Below, one piece after another: positions 41,801-56,800 of a stretch of DNA of 64,000 nt. The stretch is taken from assembly GCA_009760885.1 (NCBI GenBank), contig CM019708.1:11460931-11524930 (forward strand), read 5' to 3'. The stretch is from Achatina immaculata. Its lineage: Eukaryota; Mollusca; Gastropoda; Stylommatophora; Achatinidae. Both the position numbers and the translations under genes were made by a program. The notes beneath the pieces are model-generated. The model was given only the letters and a program-made list of their open reading frames with translations. It ran no database searches and was not told where the DNA came from. The stretch's first letter is position 1; each line of letters starts with the position of its first letter.

Positions 41801-44800
41801 GGAAGAGCATAGTGGTCAGTACAATCATCAATTTTATCAAAATGTTGAAATATATGCAGACCACAATAACCTGGAGTCAGAAAAACAATGACAAAGTTCT
41901 CCAAGAAAGCTGCAGAATATAAAAAAAATTATTCAAAGTCATAAAGAAAAGACAATCAAAATTTGATTATTTCTTAAGTTTAGATCTAAATAAATTGAGT
42001 CCATTTACACAGACACAGTACTGGTTGCACAATGGTGAGCAGCCATTAACTAAAGAAAAATGTATTGAGTAAATGATGTACTTAGACTCTTTTGAAAACA
42101 AATGCCTAAGGAAAATACTCGGCATCAAGTGGAATGAATTCAAGAACAATACAGAGATAAGACAGATGACTGAACAACAACCAGTCTCATGGGTGATCAG
42201 GAAAAGGAGATGGACATATGTTGGTCACTTCATGAGAAGAAATGATCAGAGAATCCCAAAACAAGCTATCAAGTGGAACACAACAGGCCAAAGAAAAAGA
42301 GGCAGACCACGTGAAACTCATGAAGAGGACATTGTTAAGAGAGGCCAAATTAACAGCCATAAAATCCCTTGATGAGGTTGAAAGACTCGCCAAAGACAGG
42401 AAAAATTAGCGAACTACTTTGCGAGCCCTATGTGACGTTTAACGGCATGGGAAGGATATAACATATAAGATAAGAAATGATGTACAAAAATAATCATCTG
42501 ATCACTTAAGACTGTTTCTGTTTCAGCCTGTTTTTGTTTGTTGCCAATTTTCTGCAGACATAACATTCCTGCACCAAAAAAGGAAAATTATTACAAGATG
42601 AAAGAGTTTTTGTGAGATATTTACATGATGTGATATGAGAAATTTTGCAGCTTTAAGTTTGTTTTTTTTTAAAATCATATTTTCATTCTTTTTCTCATCA
42701 TTTTTTAATGATTACAAAGTTAAAAATAACATATGAGAAGATCAGTCTTCATTTTAAGGACCAAGACAAATGTGATATTTTGGATCTTACTAACATAAAA
42801 AGAAAAAGTGAAGGTGCTTCTCAGAAGAATCCACCACCCTGGGCCCATAATGGTCCTTGCCTATTGGTCAGGCTGAAACTGTTACTGGAAGCACCAGTGG
42901 ACATGCAAATGGAACAGGGTCTTGGCCAGCTCTGGTTCGCTGATTCTGATAGCTGTACTATCACTCTAGTGCTGCCATCGCACTTTTTAACATTAATTTT
43001 AAACCAACCAATATTTCTACTTTTCTCTCAAGTTAATTCTTACCAAAGCATTCCAGTCCCTGCTGAAATAATGATACTGGTACATCTGCAAAGAAAATTT
43101 AACATGGTAACAGATACCATATAAAACTTTCTCTCTCTCTCTCTCTCTTTTTTTTTTCTCTGTCTTGCTCCTGTGTTCTCTTTTTCTTTCCTTATCAACT
43201 TTCTTTTTCTTCTTTGTTCACCTCTTATCATACCATAATCCAGCCACTGTGGTGCTGAGTTTACTCCTATAAGCATTGAGAGATACTTCTCATGCAAAAA
43301 AGAATTTCACTACATCGAAGGGGCTCATGCCCTTTCTTTCAATGGCATGGTCACCGAGGCAGACTATGAGACACCCTGATTTTTTTTCATCACAGTTCAA
43401 ATGTCATGAAGAAAGAAAACATCACCGATCTTTCAGCAAAGTTGTTTCCTCTTTTCATCTTCTATTCAGAATTAAAACTGTCAGCTGTATTACAAAATGA
43501 TAAGGAAAAACATTTTTTTAAAAAAAACTAAACAGAAAACATGCCATTAATGGTTTCAGAAGATGGCGGGTCAAAATCACCACTTGAGGTATCAAAAGAT
43601 GACAGGGAAAATATATGTTTTCAACGATTCTAATGTAACTGTGAACTAGGAGATCTTAGCAGCTGATGTTAAAAGTATATAAAACAAAAGTTGGAACAGC
43701 TTTATTACAGCTGTGACATTTTGGCTTACGCTTTAATCATACAGAAACTAACAGAACAAAGAAACAGGGAAAGAAGGTAAAATATAAATTCACATGAATG
43801 ATATACAACAAATAAGAATGGAAAAAAGGGGACCACGTATCTCTAATCATTAGTAAATGTAGAGCTCTAGCCTCTTCAAACATTACTAATTGCAGACTTG
43901 GATTCAGCGAACATTACAAGTTGCACAGAAGGCTCTTTAAAAAATTATTACCAGTAGTCCTGGATTGGTAAACTATCTTCTGAAAATATACCAAGAAACT
44001 CAAACAGCAATCATGGAAAGAAAGAGAGGAAGACCAAAGTGAAGATGGCTGCAAGACATTGTTGATTATCTGCAAATGGATGCATCAGCAGCAGGCCATC
44101 TTGCTCAAACCGAGAGGCCTACAGGAGAGCTGTTAGGGAGGCAAAGTTCCACAAGGGACATGCAAATGAATGAATGTCCTGGATTCCCTGAACATTAATA
44201 ACTGTAGCATTAGATCCACTAAACATTAATAACTGTAGCATTAGATTCCCTGAACATTAATAAATGTAGCATTAGATTCACTAAACATTAATAAATGTAG
44301 CATTAGATTCCCTGAACATTAATAAATGTAGCATTAGATTCACTAAACATTAATAAATGTAGCATTAGATTCCCTGAACATTAATAAATGTAGCATTAGA
44401 TTTATTATTAACTGTAGCTTTATAGCTAGAGAATTAGTTTCAGACTTTACAGCTTTTGCTTTGGGAGTCCTAATATTACTAACCGTAGCATCAGAGTCTG
44501 TAAACAATATTAACTGTAGCTATAACTTTTCTCAGTACTACCTAGTATAACATGGACTCTCAAAATATGGCTAAACATAATACTAGACTACGGGTTCCAA
44601 AATGAGTGCTGCTGTCCCTTCCACCCCAACCCCCACCCCCCGGGCAATGGGAAGATCAAGGGGGGTAGTGATAGAAAACATAATGGCAGGGGACATCAAA
44701 ACCACCTGAATGAAAAAAAAAGGGTTTTGGGAATGTAGCCTGGGAAGCAACAGGAGCAGCAGTCCAAATAAGTTTGAGAACTGCTTCATTAGACTCACTC

Positions 44801-47800
44801 TGAAGTGAACATTGATGACTCAACATCAAATAGACAACCCTTGTCACATTCCTGTACACCATTTCCACACTCAGTTCTGTGCCATTTGCCACTAGATTAC
44901 AAGTGCAGGCCACATCAAATGTGCAGAACAGGTAGTTCATGTATTCACTGTGGAAATATGAAAAAAAAAGTCATGCAGAAAAGTTTTAGTTAGTTTATTG
45001 TAAAAAAAAAAAAAAACTAAGCATGAAGATGAAAATCAGGATATTTAAGAGTAATGTTCTAAGTGTACTACTCTATGGAAATGAATGCTGGAAAATCACT
45101 AAAACCATAGAAAACTAGCTGAATTCTTTCCAGACTAAATGTTTACAAAGAATTAGAAGAATATTTTGGCCAACACAGTAAGAAATTATTGGCAGAAATG
45201 CAGATGAAGCCACTGACAGCAATTATTGAGGAAAGACACTGGCGATGGTTGGGACATGTGCTCCGAATGACTAACAGCTCACTGCCAAAAATAGCACTAA
45301 GATGGACACCACAGGGGAACAGAAGTAAGAGTAGACCAAAAGAGACATGGAGAAGAACAACATAGAGGATATTGAGCAATAGAGGGCTCACCTGGGCAAG
45401 AGCAGAAAAAAAGGCAAAGGACAGGCATTTGTGGAAACCCATTGCGGAACCCCTAGATGCCTTGGGCACTTAAGGTTCAGAGAGAGAGAGAGAGAGAAAG
45501 GTTATTGTAAACTTTGTGATTATACATTATGTTGCATCTCTGGTTTGTTGTGGCTGTTTATATGGCTACATATTCTGGTTATTTCATGATCTGATGTGCT
45601 TATTGGCAGAAAGTTTGTCAAATGGGAGTCATTGAATCAAAGGTAATTTTGGGTGGAGTCAAGAGCCAGTAGAAATGTACCATTTATGAAGAAGTCAGGA
45701 TCATTCAGTAGAAAAATCTGAGTTGTACACATCAGTGGGTGGAGTCAAGAGTCAGTAATAATGTATCATTTATGAGGTCAGAGTCAGACGGTATAAAACT
45801 AAAGACTGAGTTGGAATCATCTGTGGCTGAAGTCAAGAGTAATTAATAATGTACCATTTATGAAGAGATCAGGGTCAGACAGTAGAAAACTAGAGAAGAC
45901 TGAGTTGAAATCATCTGTGGCTGAAGTCAAGAGTCAGTAATAATGTACCATTTATGAAGAGGTCAGAGTCAGGCAGTAGAAAACTACAGAAGACTGAGTT
46001 GAAATCATCTGTGGCTGAAGCCAAGAGCCAGTAGTAATGTACTATTGATGAGGGAATGGAAGTAAAGAAGCTAAACACCAGAAAAAAGACAGAGGCCAGA
46101 AGTGGAGTCAAAGCTTTGCTGTACCAACTCTGTATTACTACTGGCTGGTTCTGCAATATTTTCAGTAACAGCAAAAAATGTTAATTGTTTAATAAGACAA
46201 AACAAATTTGCAAGAAATCTACAGAAAGTATTACAGTGAAAAAAAAAACATGACAGTCTATATATCCCAACATGACAGATATGAACATGATGGCCATTAA
46301 CCCTTTCTTACCTGTTTTTTTTTAATGGAGACCAGTGAAATCCAAATAATTTACAACCTGTGCCAACTTTATTTAAGATTTCCACAAAAGGATGTAGACA
46401 TATCTTTCCACAAACACATACAGACACATCTTTCCACAATGAGACATAGAAATATCCTTCCACAGACATAGAAACATCTTTCCACAAACAGGCAGAGAAA
46501 AATCATTCTACACAAAGACATGGGAACACCTTTCAGCAGTCAGACAGAATGAAAACAAGAACCTGACTACCAAGGAACTCACAAGCAATTTGCTGCACGG
46601 TCTTGGGTATCAGTCAACCTATCCAAACAAATATCTGTGGTTTTTGCTTTCAAACAAATGTCTTCCTCTGGAAAAAATAAAAAAAAAACTATCATTCTAC
46701 ATCATAGGTATATTATGATATACCAAGGGGAAGAGGTTTTAAAAAAATAAATAAGCACACAAGTAGCTATCAGACAAAAAAAGTAAAGAAATGACAGAAG
46801 TATCAATTAAATGAACATTTTTGCTAAAAGAAAAAAACATCATGAGGAACAAAGAGGAGCAGATCAAACCAACATCAGAATCAAAACAAATTCCATGTGG
46901 AATTCCTGCTTGAGCTGACCAATATTCAACTTAGTGTCTAAAAATTCAAATGAAACAAAATCCACATAAAATTTAATCCCTTGAATCTAAATCCCCATAA
47001 TGTTGAGATGAATAAATGTGTTCTCTTGACTTTGCTAAAGCTACAGCATGAGCCACCCATATCACACAGCTGTATCAAAAATGATCAGTAAATTATGGAA
47101 TCTTAAGATGGCTGTGGTATGGTTCCTGGGGCCAATCAACTGGAGTTGGTCAAGAACCTATCCCACTTCATTCTTGACAAGAATGGTGGTATTGCTAAGA
47201 GGCTGATGTGCTCTTTCATATAGACTTTCTCTATGAAAGCAGCACAAGAATCGCATTTAATGTACAACATACGAAATATGAAAAAAAACTGATGATTTTG
47301 TGGAACACTGCATAAAAAAACCCTAAAAAAAGTTCAAAATGTTTCATAAAATGATCAAAATAAATACATTTCATGGTGAAGACTATTACTAAAAATTACA
47401 TAAACTAAAAAATATTCACAACATTTGCATTTCACTTCATGTCTACATTTATGCAAACTCGTCATTCATTATATCTCATTTTCAAATGAAAGTTAACTCA
47501 CCATTACAAATCCTCTTGTTTCCAAATGGAGCATCTACAAAATAACAACAACAATTGATATCTTCTGGAAAATATCAGTTATAACTTTCATGTATTTAAT
47601 GTTATTGATGCTCTTGCTGTGTTTATATGTAACTGTGAAGTCTTTGGCAGCTGATGCCATTTTGGATATCCCATATCATAGTAGCCAAGAGCCCTACAGG
47701 AGAGCTGTTAGGGAGCCAAAGCTCCGCAAGGGACATGCAAATGACTGAATGACTGACTGACATATTATAGTCATCAAACTGAATGAAAAATGAATTGTAA

Positions 47801-50800
47801 TGACTTTCTTGAATTCTCAAAGACCAGGCATAGTGGCCAAGCTGGCAGCAAGGCAGTTTTTGAGACTGAAAGTAGCTGGCTCTGACCCTGACCTCATCGC
47901 TCTCCACTTGACAAAGCATAAAAAAGAAGGCACTTGACACGCTGCGATGATGGAAAATAATTCCAAAATTGACCAATACATGAGGAGGCTTGGTGGATTA
48001 CATAGGAAACATGGCTGTCAGCAGACAAAGGGAAAACAAGATATAACATGTAGTTGAGGTAACAACCCATACCAACAGATGATTAAGAACATTATATTGT
48101 AGACATCTTATTTCCTTCCCATGCCATTAAACGTAACATAGGGTTCACATGGCAGTTCGCCAAGTTTTCCTGTTTTCAGCGAGCTTTTCAACCTCATCAA
48201 GGGATTTTATGCCTACTAATTTGGCCTCCCTTAACAATGTCCTCTTCAGAGCTTCATTTGGTCAACCTCTTTTCTTCAGTCTGTAGACATACAAACATAA
48301 AATGCCAAGGATATCAACAAATTAGATTGAATGACCTTTCTTATATGCAGTATAACAATTTTTTCTTCCATTTTCCCATTTTCTTTCATTTTCAGCTTGC
48401 ATTTAGCCCCATTCACAAGCACAAAGGTTTGATCTGTACATGAATAATGATAACTGGTGCTGCAACGGTGTTGTGGTTTGTGCACTTGCTTGCTGACCAA
48501 AAAAAGAAGGCCCCCAGGTTTGATTTCCCACTGGGGCCAACTGGGGGAAAGGAGGTGCATCCAGCCTCAGGAAATGAGTATCAAGGTTTTTTGGGAAAAC
48601 AAAGACAGTGAAGACAGGTGCTGGTCTTCCTACCTCACAATGCTGAGACCTATAAATGTGAAGGCTCTAACATTTCACACTCCCAGGGTTGGCAAATGCC
48701 AAAAAATATTGTAAAAAATGTATTATGAAGATGGCATCAACAAATATATCTACAAATAATATGTTTAATCCCATCCAAAAACTTACTGGAATCTTGAGAA
48801 CATATGACACTAAGCACAAAAAGAAAGCCAAAATTATTCAATTCAAATGTAATATCCACTCTCATTTATGAATGCGAAACCTGGAAAACAACTAAAGAAA
48901 TAAACAACAAATTAGACTCTCTTGAAAACAAATGCCTAAGGAAAATACTCAGTAAAAAGTGGAAAGAATTCAAGAACAATGCAGAGATAACAACCTGAAC
49001 AACAACCTGTCTCATGGGTGATCAGAAAAAGGAGATGGACATATGTAGGCCATGTGATGAGAAGAAATGATCAGAGAATACCAAAACAAGCTAAAGAGGA
49101 CATTGTTAAAAGAGGCCAAATTAGTAGGCATGAAATCCCTTGATGAGGTTGAAAAGCTTGCTGAAAACAAGAAACTTGCTGCCCTACCATGCAAGCCCTA
49201 TGTGAGGTTTAATGCCACGGGAAGGATGTACGATAAACTTAATGCACATCCATAAATTAACAAATATCTACAAATTAATTCTGATCTGCAAATCTGACTT
49301 ATGCCCATAAGTTTTACATACACTTTGAGCACTCTGTATTGTGAGCGATGAACTTTTCCTGTAAGGCTGCAGCTCTCACTTCATCCTGGTCCAACTTACA
49401 CTCACAAAAGCACTTTTCCATACACTTGATTGTGTTAAACTGGTTGCTACAATCACAAACAATAAAAAAAAGAAGTGGTGATGAACACAGCCAGTACATA
49501 AAATTATATGTGTGTGTGTATCTGTGCGTGCATGTGTTTTTTGTTACATACATTTTAACTTTGGAAATGGGTGTGTGTATAAAAATAAAGCTTAAAAAAA
49601 TTGTTTTCAGGAAATTTCTTCTTTACCACTGTACCATTTCTTCTCCATACACTTCTTCTGAGACTCCACTACTTTTGTATTACTGTCATAATAGAACTGT
49701 TTAGACAATTGGTGGAATAATGGCCTCACTCTTCATGGAATTTCTTCATCTTATCAGTCTGTTTTTGCCATTAGCATTGCAGGGAGTTTCAGACATTGGT
49801 CCAGAGCAAGGTGAAAGGCCTGGGCAGCTGTCATGTTATGTTTTCTCAGTGTGTCTGTCACCCCACCTAACTACTTTTTTTCTTGGTTATCCTTACACCC
49901 TATATCCAGATATTTTCAAGTTATATGCATGTGCCTTGGCTGTCCTGGATTCATGCATATTAAATGTCTGATTTTCTAAGTAGTCCTTGACAGGTCTTGT
50001 TCCCACTATTTGCCAGATTATTTCATTTCACACTTGATCCCTTCTTGTCTTGTTTATCATTTTTCTTAAGTATTTCATCTTGCATGCTGTTATCTTTCTG
50101 TCATGGTATTTGGTGAGTCTCCATGTTTGGCATTGATAGCACTGAATCAGGGTGAATATTGTTTGAAAGAGTTGGTTTTTTTTTTTGGTGTCTATTGAGA
50201 TATTTGGATGTTTTAGAATTGGTGCAAGCTGATAGGTAACATTGTTTGCTTCATGAATTCTACATTCAACTTCTCTGTCTATTTTTCCACCCTGTGTAAA
50301 AATACTTCCTAGATCTTTGAATTCAGTAACCTGCTTGAGTTTGGGGTTACATTCTCTTGGGGATCTTCTTATTACCACTGTTTCTGTTTTCTTGATATTT
50401 ATTTTCACACTGTTTTCTTTCCAGCTGCTGTTAAGGCTGATGATGTGATTTTGTAGTTCCTCATCATTGTGGTGTGTTAAGCTTTCATCATCTGCGAACA
50501 TCAGATCACTTAATTTCTCTGGTTCCACGACTGCAGTTTTGGTGATCTGGTCCATGTATATGACAAACAGTAGGGGAGAGAGCACAGATTATTGTTTAAC
50601 TCCCAGTGTCACCTTGGACCAGTTAGTCAAACCAGCGGGTGTTCTGACTACACATCATGATACAAGGAAAAATGGCATGGGAGAAGCACAACAAGAGAAC
50701 TGATGAATAAAATGAAAGATCAGAAACTGGAGAGGCAAGGTCAACAAATGTCTCCAGGCTGAGCACATGATGATGAGAAAGATTTGATGTTTTCAAGTAA

Positions 50801-53800
50801 CTGGCACTATCCAAATCAAAATGATGTCCTCTGAAATGCTTACTAATTGTGCACACTGATGGGACTTGGAAGTGTATGGCAGTGAAACCTTGTTTCTGAA
50901 CCCCTAAGCCACTGTCTTACTAGTATATGATTCAGCATTATCAAACTGAATACAGGCTGCTTGATATGAGACTGAATTCTTCAAAATCTCACTCTGAATC
51001 TTCTTAGTATTTCAGAATAGCTCTCAGAGTTTACTGCCATGCATTTAATCATAAATTCTGGGTGAACCATACACTTAAGATTCCTGAAAGCTGTAATCAT
51101 GACTTTTCCCAATGACAGTCTTTTTTTTTTATTTCTGCCAATCCACTGTAACAAAACTTCATTCACATTCTTGCATTTTCTAGTTTTAAATGATGCACTC
51201 AGTAGCCCTCTCCAGTTACAGTCTTGATTAGGAGTACAGTCTCTTTGATTGATATCAAGTGCCATGCCACATGGCTTAGGCAATCATTTCTCCCCACAAT
51301 TCCCTGTCTTTTGAGCTCCATCAGTGACTTTCCTCCTAGCCACATTGACAGCCCATCCAGTAACTTCTCTCTCTGTCTTCCTCTGTCTCTTCTTTCCTCA
51401 ATTTTTCCAGTTGCCTGAGTTTCTTCTCAGGAAATGCCCTATAATTCTTGATTGTCTGCTTCTGATCTTTGCTATAATTTGCCTTTTAACTCCAGCCTCT
51501 CTTAAGACTTCTTCATTGGTTTTCTTTGCTGTCCATGGCACTTTCAACATCCTTCTTATAAACCACATTTCCATGGCCTCCATTTCTCGCTGTACTCTTT
51601 TATTCATAGACCATGCTTCACACCCATAAAACAGAATTGGCTCGATGTAACATTTAAGAACTCGGAATCTTGTTTCCATTAATATGAAACTGTTGCACAA
51701 GATGTGTCTCATTTTCTGGAATGCTGACTTGGCCTGAGAATGTCTGCTTTTTATTTCATTGTGACATTTCCCATCAGCTGTTATAATTGTTCCTAAGTAC
51801 TTGAATCTATCAACTTGCTTCAAATTTGTGCCATCGATATTAATGCTACATTTTGGTGGTATTCTTTTCTTCAGTCTTCTTTTTGTTCAGGCTGAGACCT
51901 TTACTTCTGCTTTCATGAACCACAATGTCCAGAAGAGCCTGTAGTTCCCCTTCACTTTTAGCAATCAGAACTGTGTTGTCTGCATATCTTAAGTTGTTAA
52001 GGTTGTACCCACCAACTGATATTCCTGGCAAGATCTTTATATCTCTCATTATGTTTTCTCTGTACAATGAGAAGAGGTCAGAAGATAGAACACATCCTTG
52101 TCTCATTCCCAATTTTATGTCTTGGAATGCTCCTATTTGGTTCTCAACCCTCACTGCTGCTGATTGCTGCCAATATATATTTTTTGATAAGTTTCATATA
52201 TTTTCCATCTATGTTGATGTCTTCCAGCATTCTTATAATTTCTATGTGTTTCACTTTATCAAATGCTTTACAGTAGTCTATGAAGCTTAATATACAGGTC
52301 CATCTTTACTTCTATTGATCTCTCCATCAATGTTCTCAGGATATATATATATTGCATTACTTGTACCTTTTCCTTTGATGAAACCACACTGTTCTTCAGC
52401 AATTTCTGGTTTTATTTTGTCCCTGACTCTTCTCATGACAATACGAATTGATTGATTAATATCTTTACATTCAGACAGTTTTTTCTTAAATATAGCAGGA
52501 GTTTTATTGTCAAAAAAAAAACTATTAAATATTCTTGCTTCTTGTCTGTGTTTCTGCATCACATAAATGTATTTAAAAATCAGTGACAACCATAGTTTCT
52601 TACAGAACTAGTAACCTCAAAAAGTCACTGACATAATTACTGTTTCTATAGCAACAATTTTGACACTGTTTTTTATGCAGATTCTGTACACTGACACCAC
52701 TGATTCTTTAGAGACACCATTTTTCTAAACAATGATACCACTGATTCTGTAGAGACACCACTATGCTATACAATGACACCACTGATTCTGTACACTGATA
52801 CCACCGATTTTATACATTGACACCACTGACTCTATACAGTGAAACCACTTACTCTACACTGACACCACTATTCTATACAGTGACACCACTTATTATGTAC
52901 ACTGATATCACTGATTCTATACAGTGACACCACTGATTCTATATACTGACACCACTTACTCTACACTGACACCACTTACTCTACACTGACACCACTGATT
53001 ATATACACTGACACCACTGATTCTATACACTGAGACCACTTACTCTACACTGACACCACCGATTATATACACTGACACCACTGATTCTATACACTGACAC
53101 CACTTACTCTACACTGACACCACTGATTCTATACACTGACACACATTACTCTACACTGACACCACTGATTCTATACACTGACACCACTTACTCTACACTG
53201 ACACCAGTGATTCTATACACTGACACACATTACTCTACACTGACACCACTGATTCTATACACTGACACCACTTACTCTATACTGACACCACTGATTCTAT
53301 ACACTGACACACATTACTCTACACACTGACACCAATAATTCTAATAACAACCGTACCCACCGACACACTCTTTTGTAATCAAAAGCATAAAGAGCCTCCT
53401 CATTGATGACATCATCTTGATCAAAACAAGCTGTGAGGCAAGGACACTTGCTCACCAACTCAGACTTGTCAGTTGCTGAAGAATTTAAAATATTTTTATA
53501 AGCATCAATATGTTGTTTTTTTTTTTCACTTGTTACATGCTATGCCTTATTGTGTTGGTGATTACACTTTTTCTTCTTGTTCAGTTATTCTTATGCTTTT
53601 CTTTTCCTATGCCAATTGGTCAGTTAACAGAGATATTTTTTTTCTCTTACAAGCTCTCTCTCTCACATGCACGCACACACACAAACATATAATTATCAAT
53701 AAAAAATATGAAGAAAGTAGCATACACTGCAGACTTTTTTAAAAGTTACATGCTAGACTTTCTGGTAGACTCAAATCGAAATTAAAAAAGAAAAAAAAAA

Positions 53801-56800
53801 AAAAGTAAAATCATGTTATACTTAGTTATATTTTTTTTCTTTAACTCTTGCTTTGTTACACTGTAAAGTTTCTTCCTACTTTTTAACTACTTTGTTGACT
53901 GCCTTTTTTTTTCAATTTCGGTTTATATAAGTGAAAACAAAAGAAAAGTTTTTAAAATATTAACTTCATAATTAATATACAAGCAGGTGAAATGAGCTCA
54001 CAGTATCAGCATCAAATAATTTTTAACATGACAACAATATCAAAAACATAATTTCCCATCTTTTGTCAATAGCTATCATCTGACAAAAAGGACAAATTTT
54101 CTGTCTTTGTCCAGAAAGTGTTAAGTTATATCCAGTCCTCGATGAGACCAGAACCTGCAACCTGATACGTTCTACAGAATGAAAGAAAAAAAATGGCGCA
54201 AAAAAAAAAAACTAGAGATTTCACAAAAAGTTGCAAAAACAACTGGAGATTTCACAAAAAGTTGCAAAAACAACTGGAGATTTCACAAAAAGTTGCAAAA
54301 ACAACTGGAGATTTCACAAGATGACACTAAGTCAAAGAACCAGAGCAGATGTTCTTACCTGAGAGTGTCCACACCCCTGTGGGGTACAGGAACAAAATGA
54401 TGTGGAAATAGGGCTCAATTCCTTAAAATTTTCTTTTTAACTTTTTGTTCAATTAGAACTCCCCCTTCCCCCTCTGCTGGAGTCTCCGCCTTTGCCTTAG
54501 TGGGGGGGGGGGGGACTGCATATTCCAATGATCCTAAGAGCTATGCATAGCCACTCGCAGGATCTCCCAAACTAGACAGGTCAAGGGGGAGGGATCAGAC
54601 AAAGAGAGACTCCACCCTGCTGCCTTGTAGGAGGCTGGGGACAGCCAAAGGGCCTGACAGAAACCCCATTGAAAATATGTGCTCTAAGCAACACAGTTTT
54701 ATGATGACATCATGGATTATATGGAAGAGGTGTGGTGCTTGTACTGTGGAGACCCGCCAGGTGGAGAAAGTGCCGGACCCTATGACTTGAGAAGGTCAGC
54801 CCCATGCTAATAGTGGCCACCCTCCTCTGCACTGTAGAGTCAAGACACAGAGAGAAGGCTCAAATGCTACTGGCCAAACAAAAAAAACAATAGCAATCAA
54901 TATCATGCAGTGGAATGCAGAAGACATATTTAATAAGAAGTATCCACTAACAAAACACCTACAACAAGAGCAGAGAAGTATCCACTAACAAAACACCTAC
55001 AACAAGAGCAGAGAAGTATCCACTAACAAAACACCTACAACAAGAGCAGAGAAGTATCCACTAACAAAACACCTACAACAAGAGCAGAGAAGTATCCACT
55101 AACAAAACACCTACAACAAGAGCAGAGAAGTATCCACTAACAAAACACCTACAACAAGAGCAGAGAAGTATCCACTAACAAAACACCTACAACAAGAGCA
55201 GAGAAGTATCCACTAACAAAACACCTACATCAAGAGCAGAGAAACATAGCCTGCATACAGGAGACACATCTAAATTAAGGTAACAAACTTTCTATCAGAG
55301 CCTTTCAGATCTTCTGCCTAGATATAGAAGGTCCTAAGAGAGGAGTACTGATTCTTGCGCGGAACCACCTTCCGAGCAGCGAAACAACAGTGGATACCAG
55401 AGACCAGTCAGAAATTTCAGGAGTGGACATAACACCAAATGAAAACATCAGAACCTATAATGTCTACTTTCCACCAAACAAAAATTTGTTACTAGAGAGC
55501 ATGAAAATAATAGCCACAAACTGCATTGTTGCTGGAGACTTTAACAGCCACTCTGACAGATGGGGATGCCAAGAAACAAATAGCAAAGGGGAGAAGGTGG
55601 AGGACTGGAAGATGGACAACAACCTGCAACTGATTATTAGAAGCGGAAGACAAACCTGGCTACTGCTCCAGATCATGGCAGACTACCTCCACCCCAGGAT
55701 TAGCATTCTGCACAGGAGACATCCATCATAAAGTTAAAAGGCCGGTGCTTGATCAGCTTGCAGGCAGTGATCACAGACCAATAATGCTCACGATACACAT
55801 GGATCACATCCACAACAACCAAGTCTGATGCCGAGACAGAACTACAGATGAACCCTCCTAAAAGCAGCATCTAAATCTAAACTGCGAGGAGTAAAAAGAA
55901 GCAACTACAAACCACACTGGAGTGAAGAACTACAATAGTTTGAGGACGAACTAACAAGAGCTAGAAACACGGCTGAAAAAGAGAGAGCAATTGAAAATAA
56001 CATCACGCTGAAAGCTGCCACAGCTAAATACAAGAGAACACTAAACCAAAACGCCAGAAACAGTTGGGAACAGAAAGTGTAAACCTAGACAGAGATGGAG
56101 ACAAACTTGCCAGGTCACTAAATCAACAAACCAAACACAAACACAAACACAAACACACTCAAACTGTCATCAAGCAGAAGGAAAACACACTCATGGGAAA
56201 ACAAGCCTTATGGAGCACTTTGCTCAAGCAAACCTCGTTGAAGTCCCTAAAGAAAGGAAAAATACCACGAGAGAGGAACTACAAGCTATGCACAACACCC
56301 CTGAAGAACACATGGCAACAAAACTATGTATGAAATGAAAGAAGCACTGCAATCTTTGAAGAAAAGAAAGTCACCAGGTGCTGATGGAATAACCAATGAA
56401 ATGCTTATGAGACTGGGAAAGAAGGCAAAAAAGAAACTCCTAGAAATACTAAATTGCAAGTGGAAAAAAAGGACTCGTACCTAAGGGATAGAGGGAGACA
56501 ATCCTGATCCCTGCACTAAAGAAAGGGAAAACACCCACAGACCCACACAGTTACAGGGCCATCAGTTTACTCACAATAATTAGTGTATAAGTATACACTT
56601 ATAAACAAAGCACTGCAGTAAAGCTATAATACCAAAATGTATAAACTAGGGAAAAAAAAGTAGGAACAGCTTTATTACTTAATGACTACAAAGTTGTGAT
56701 GTTTCAGTGTTACCTTAATCATACAAATGTAAACAGGATGAAGAAACAGAGAGAGGAGACAAAGTATAGATTCACAAGAATCATATGTTAAAGAAATAAT

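Noticed and set aside
42708..43124. 138-codon plus-strand frame
   Set aside because: It runs through a fold-back arm and across the complement of a supported minus-strand exon. No domain is recognisable.
50981..51283. Single 100-residue minus-strand protein
   Set aside because: The first residues derive from an RTE 3-prime end and the rest from a mariner transposase, so it is a chance fusion of two relics.
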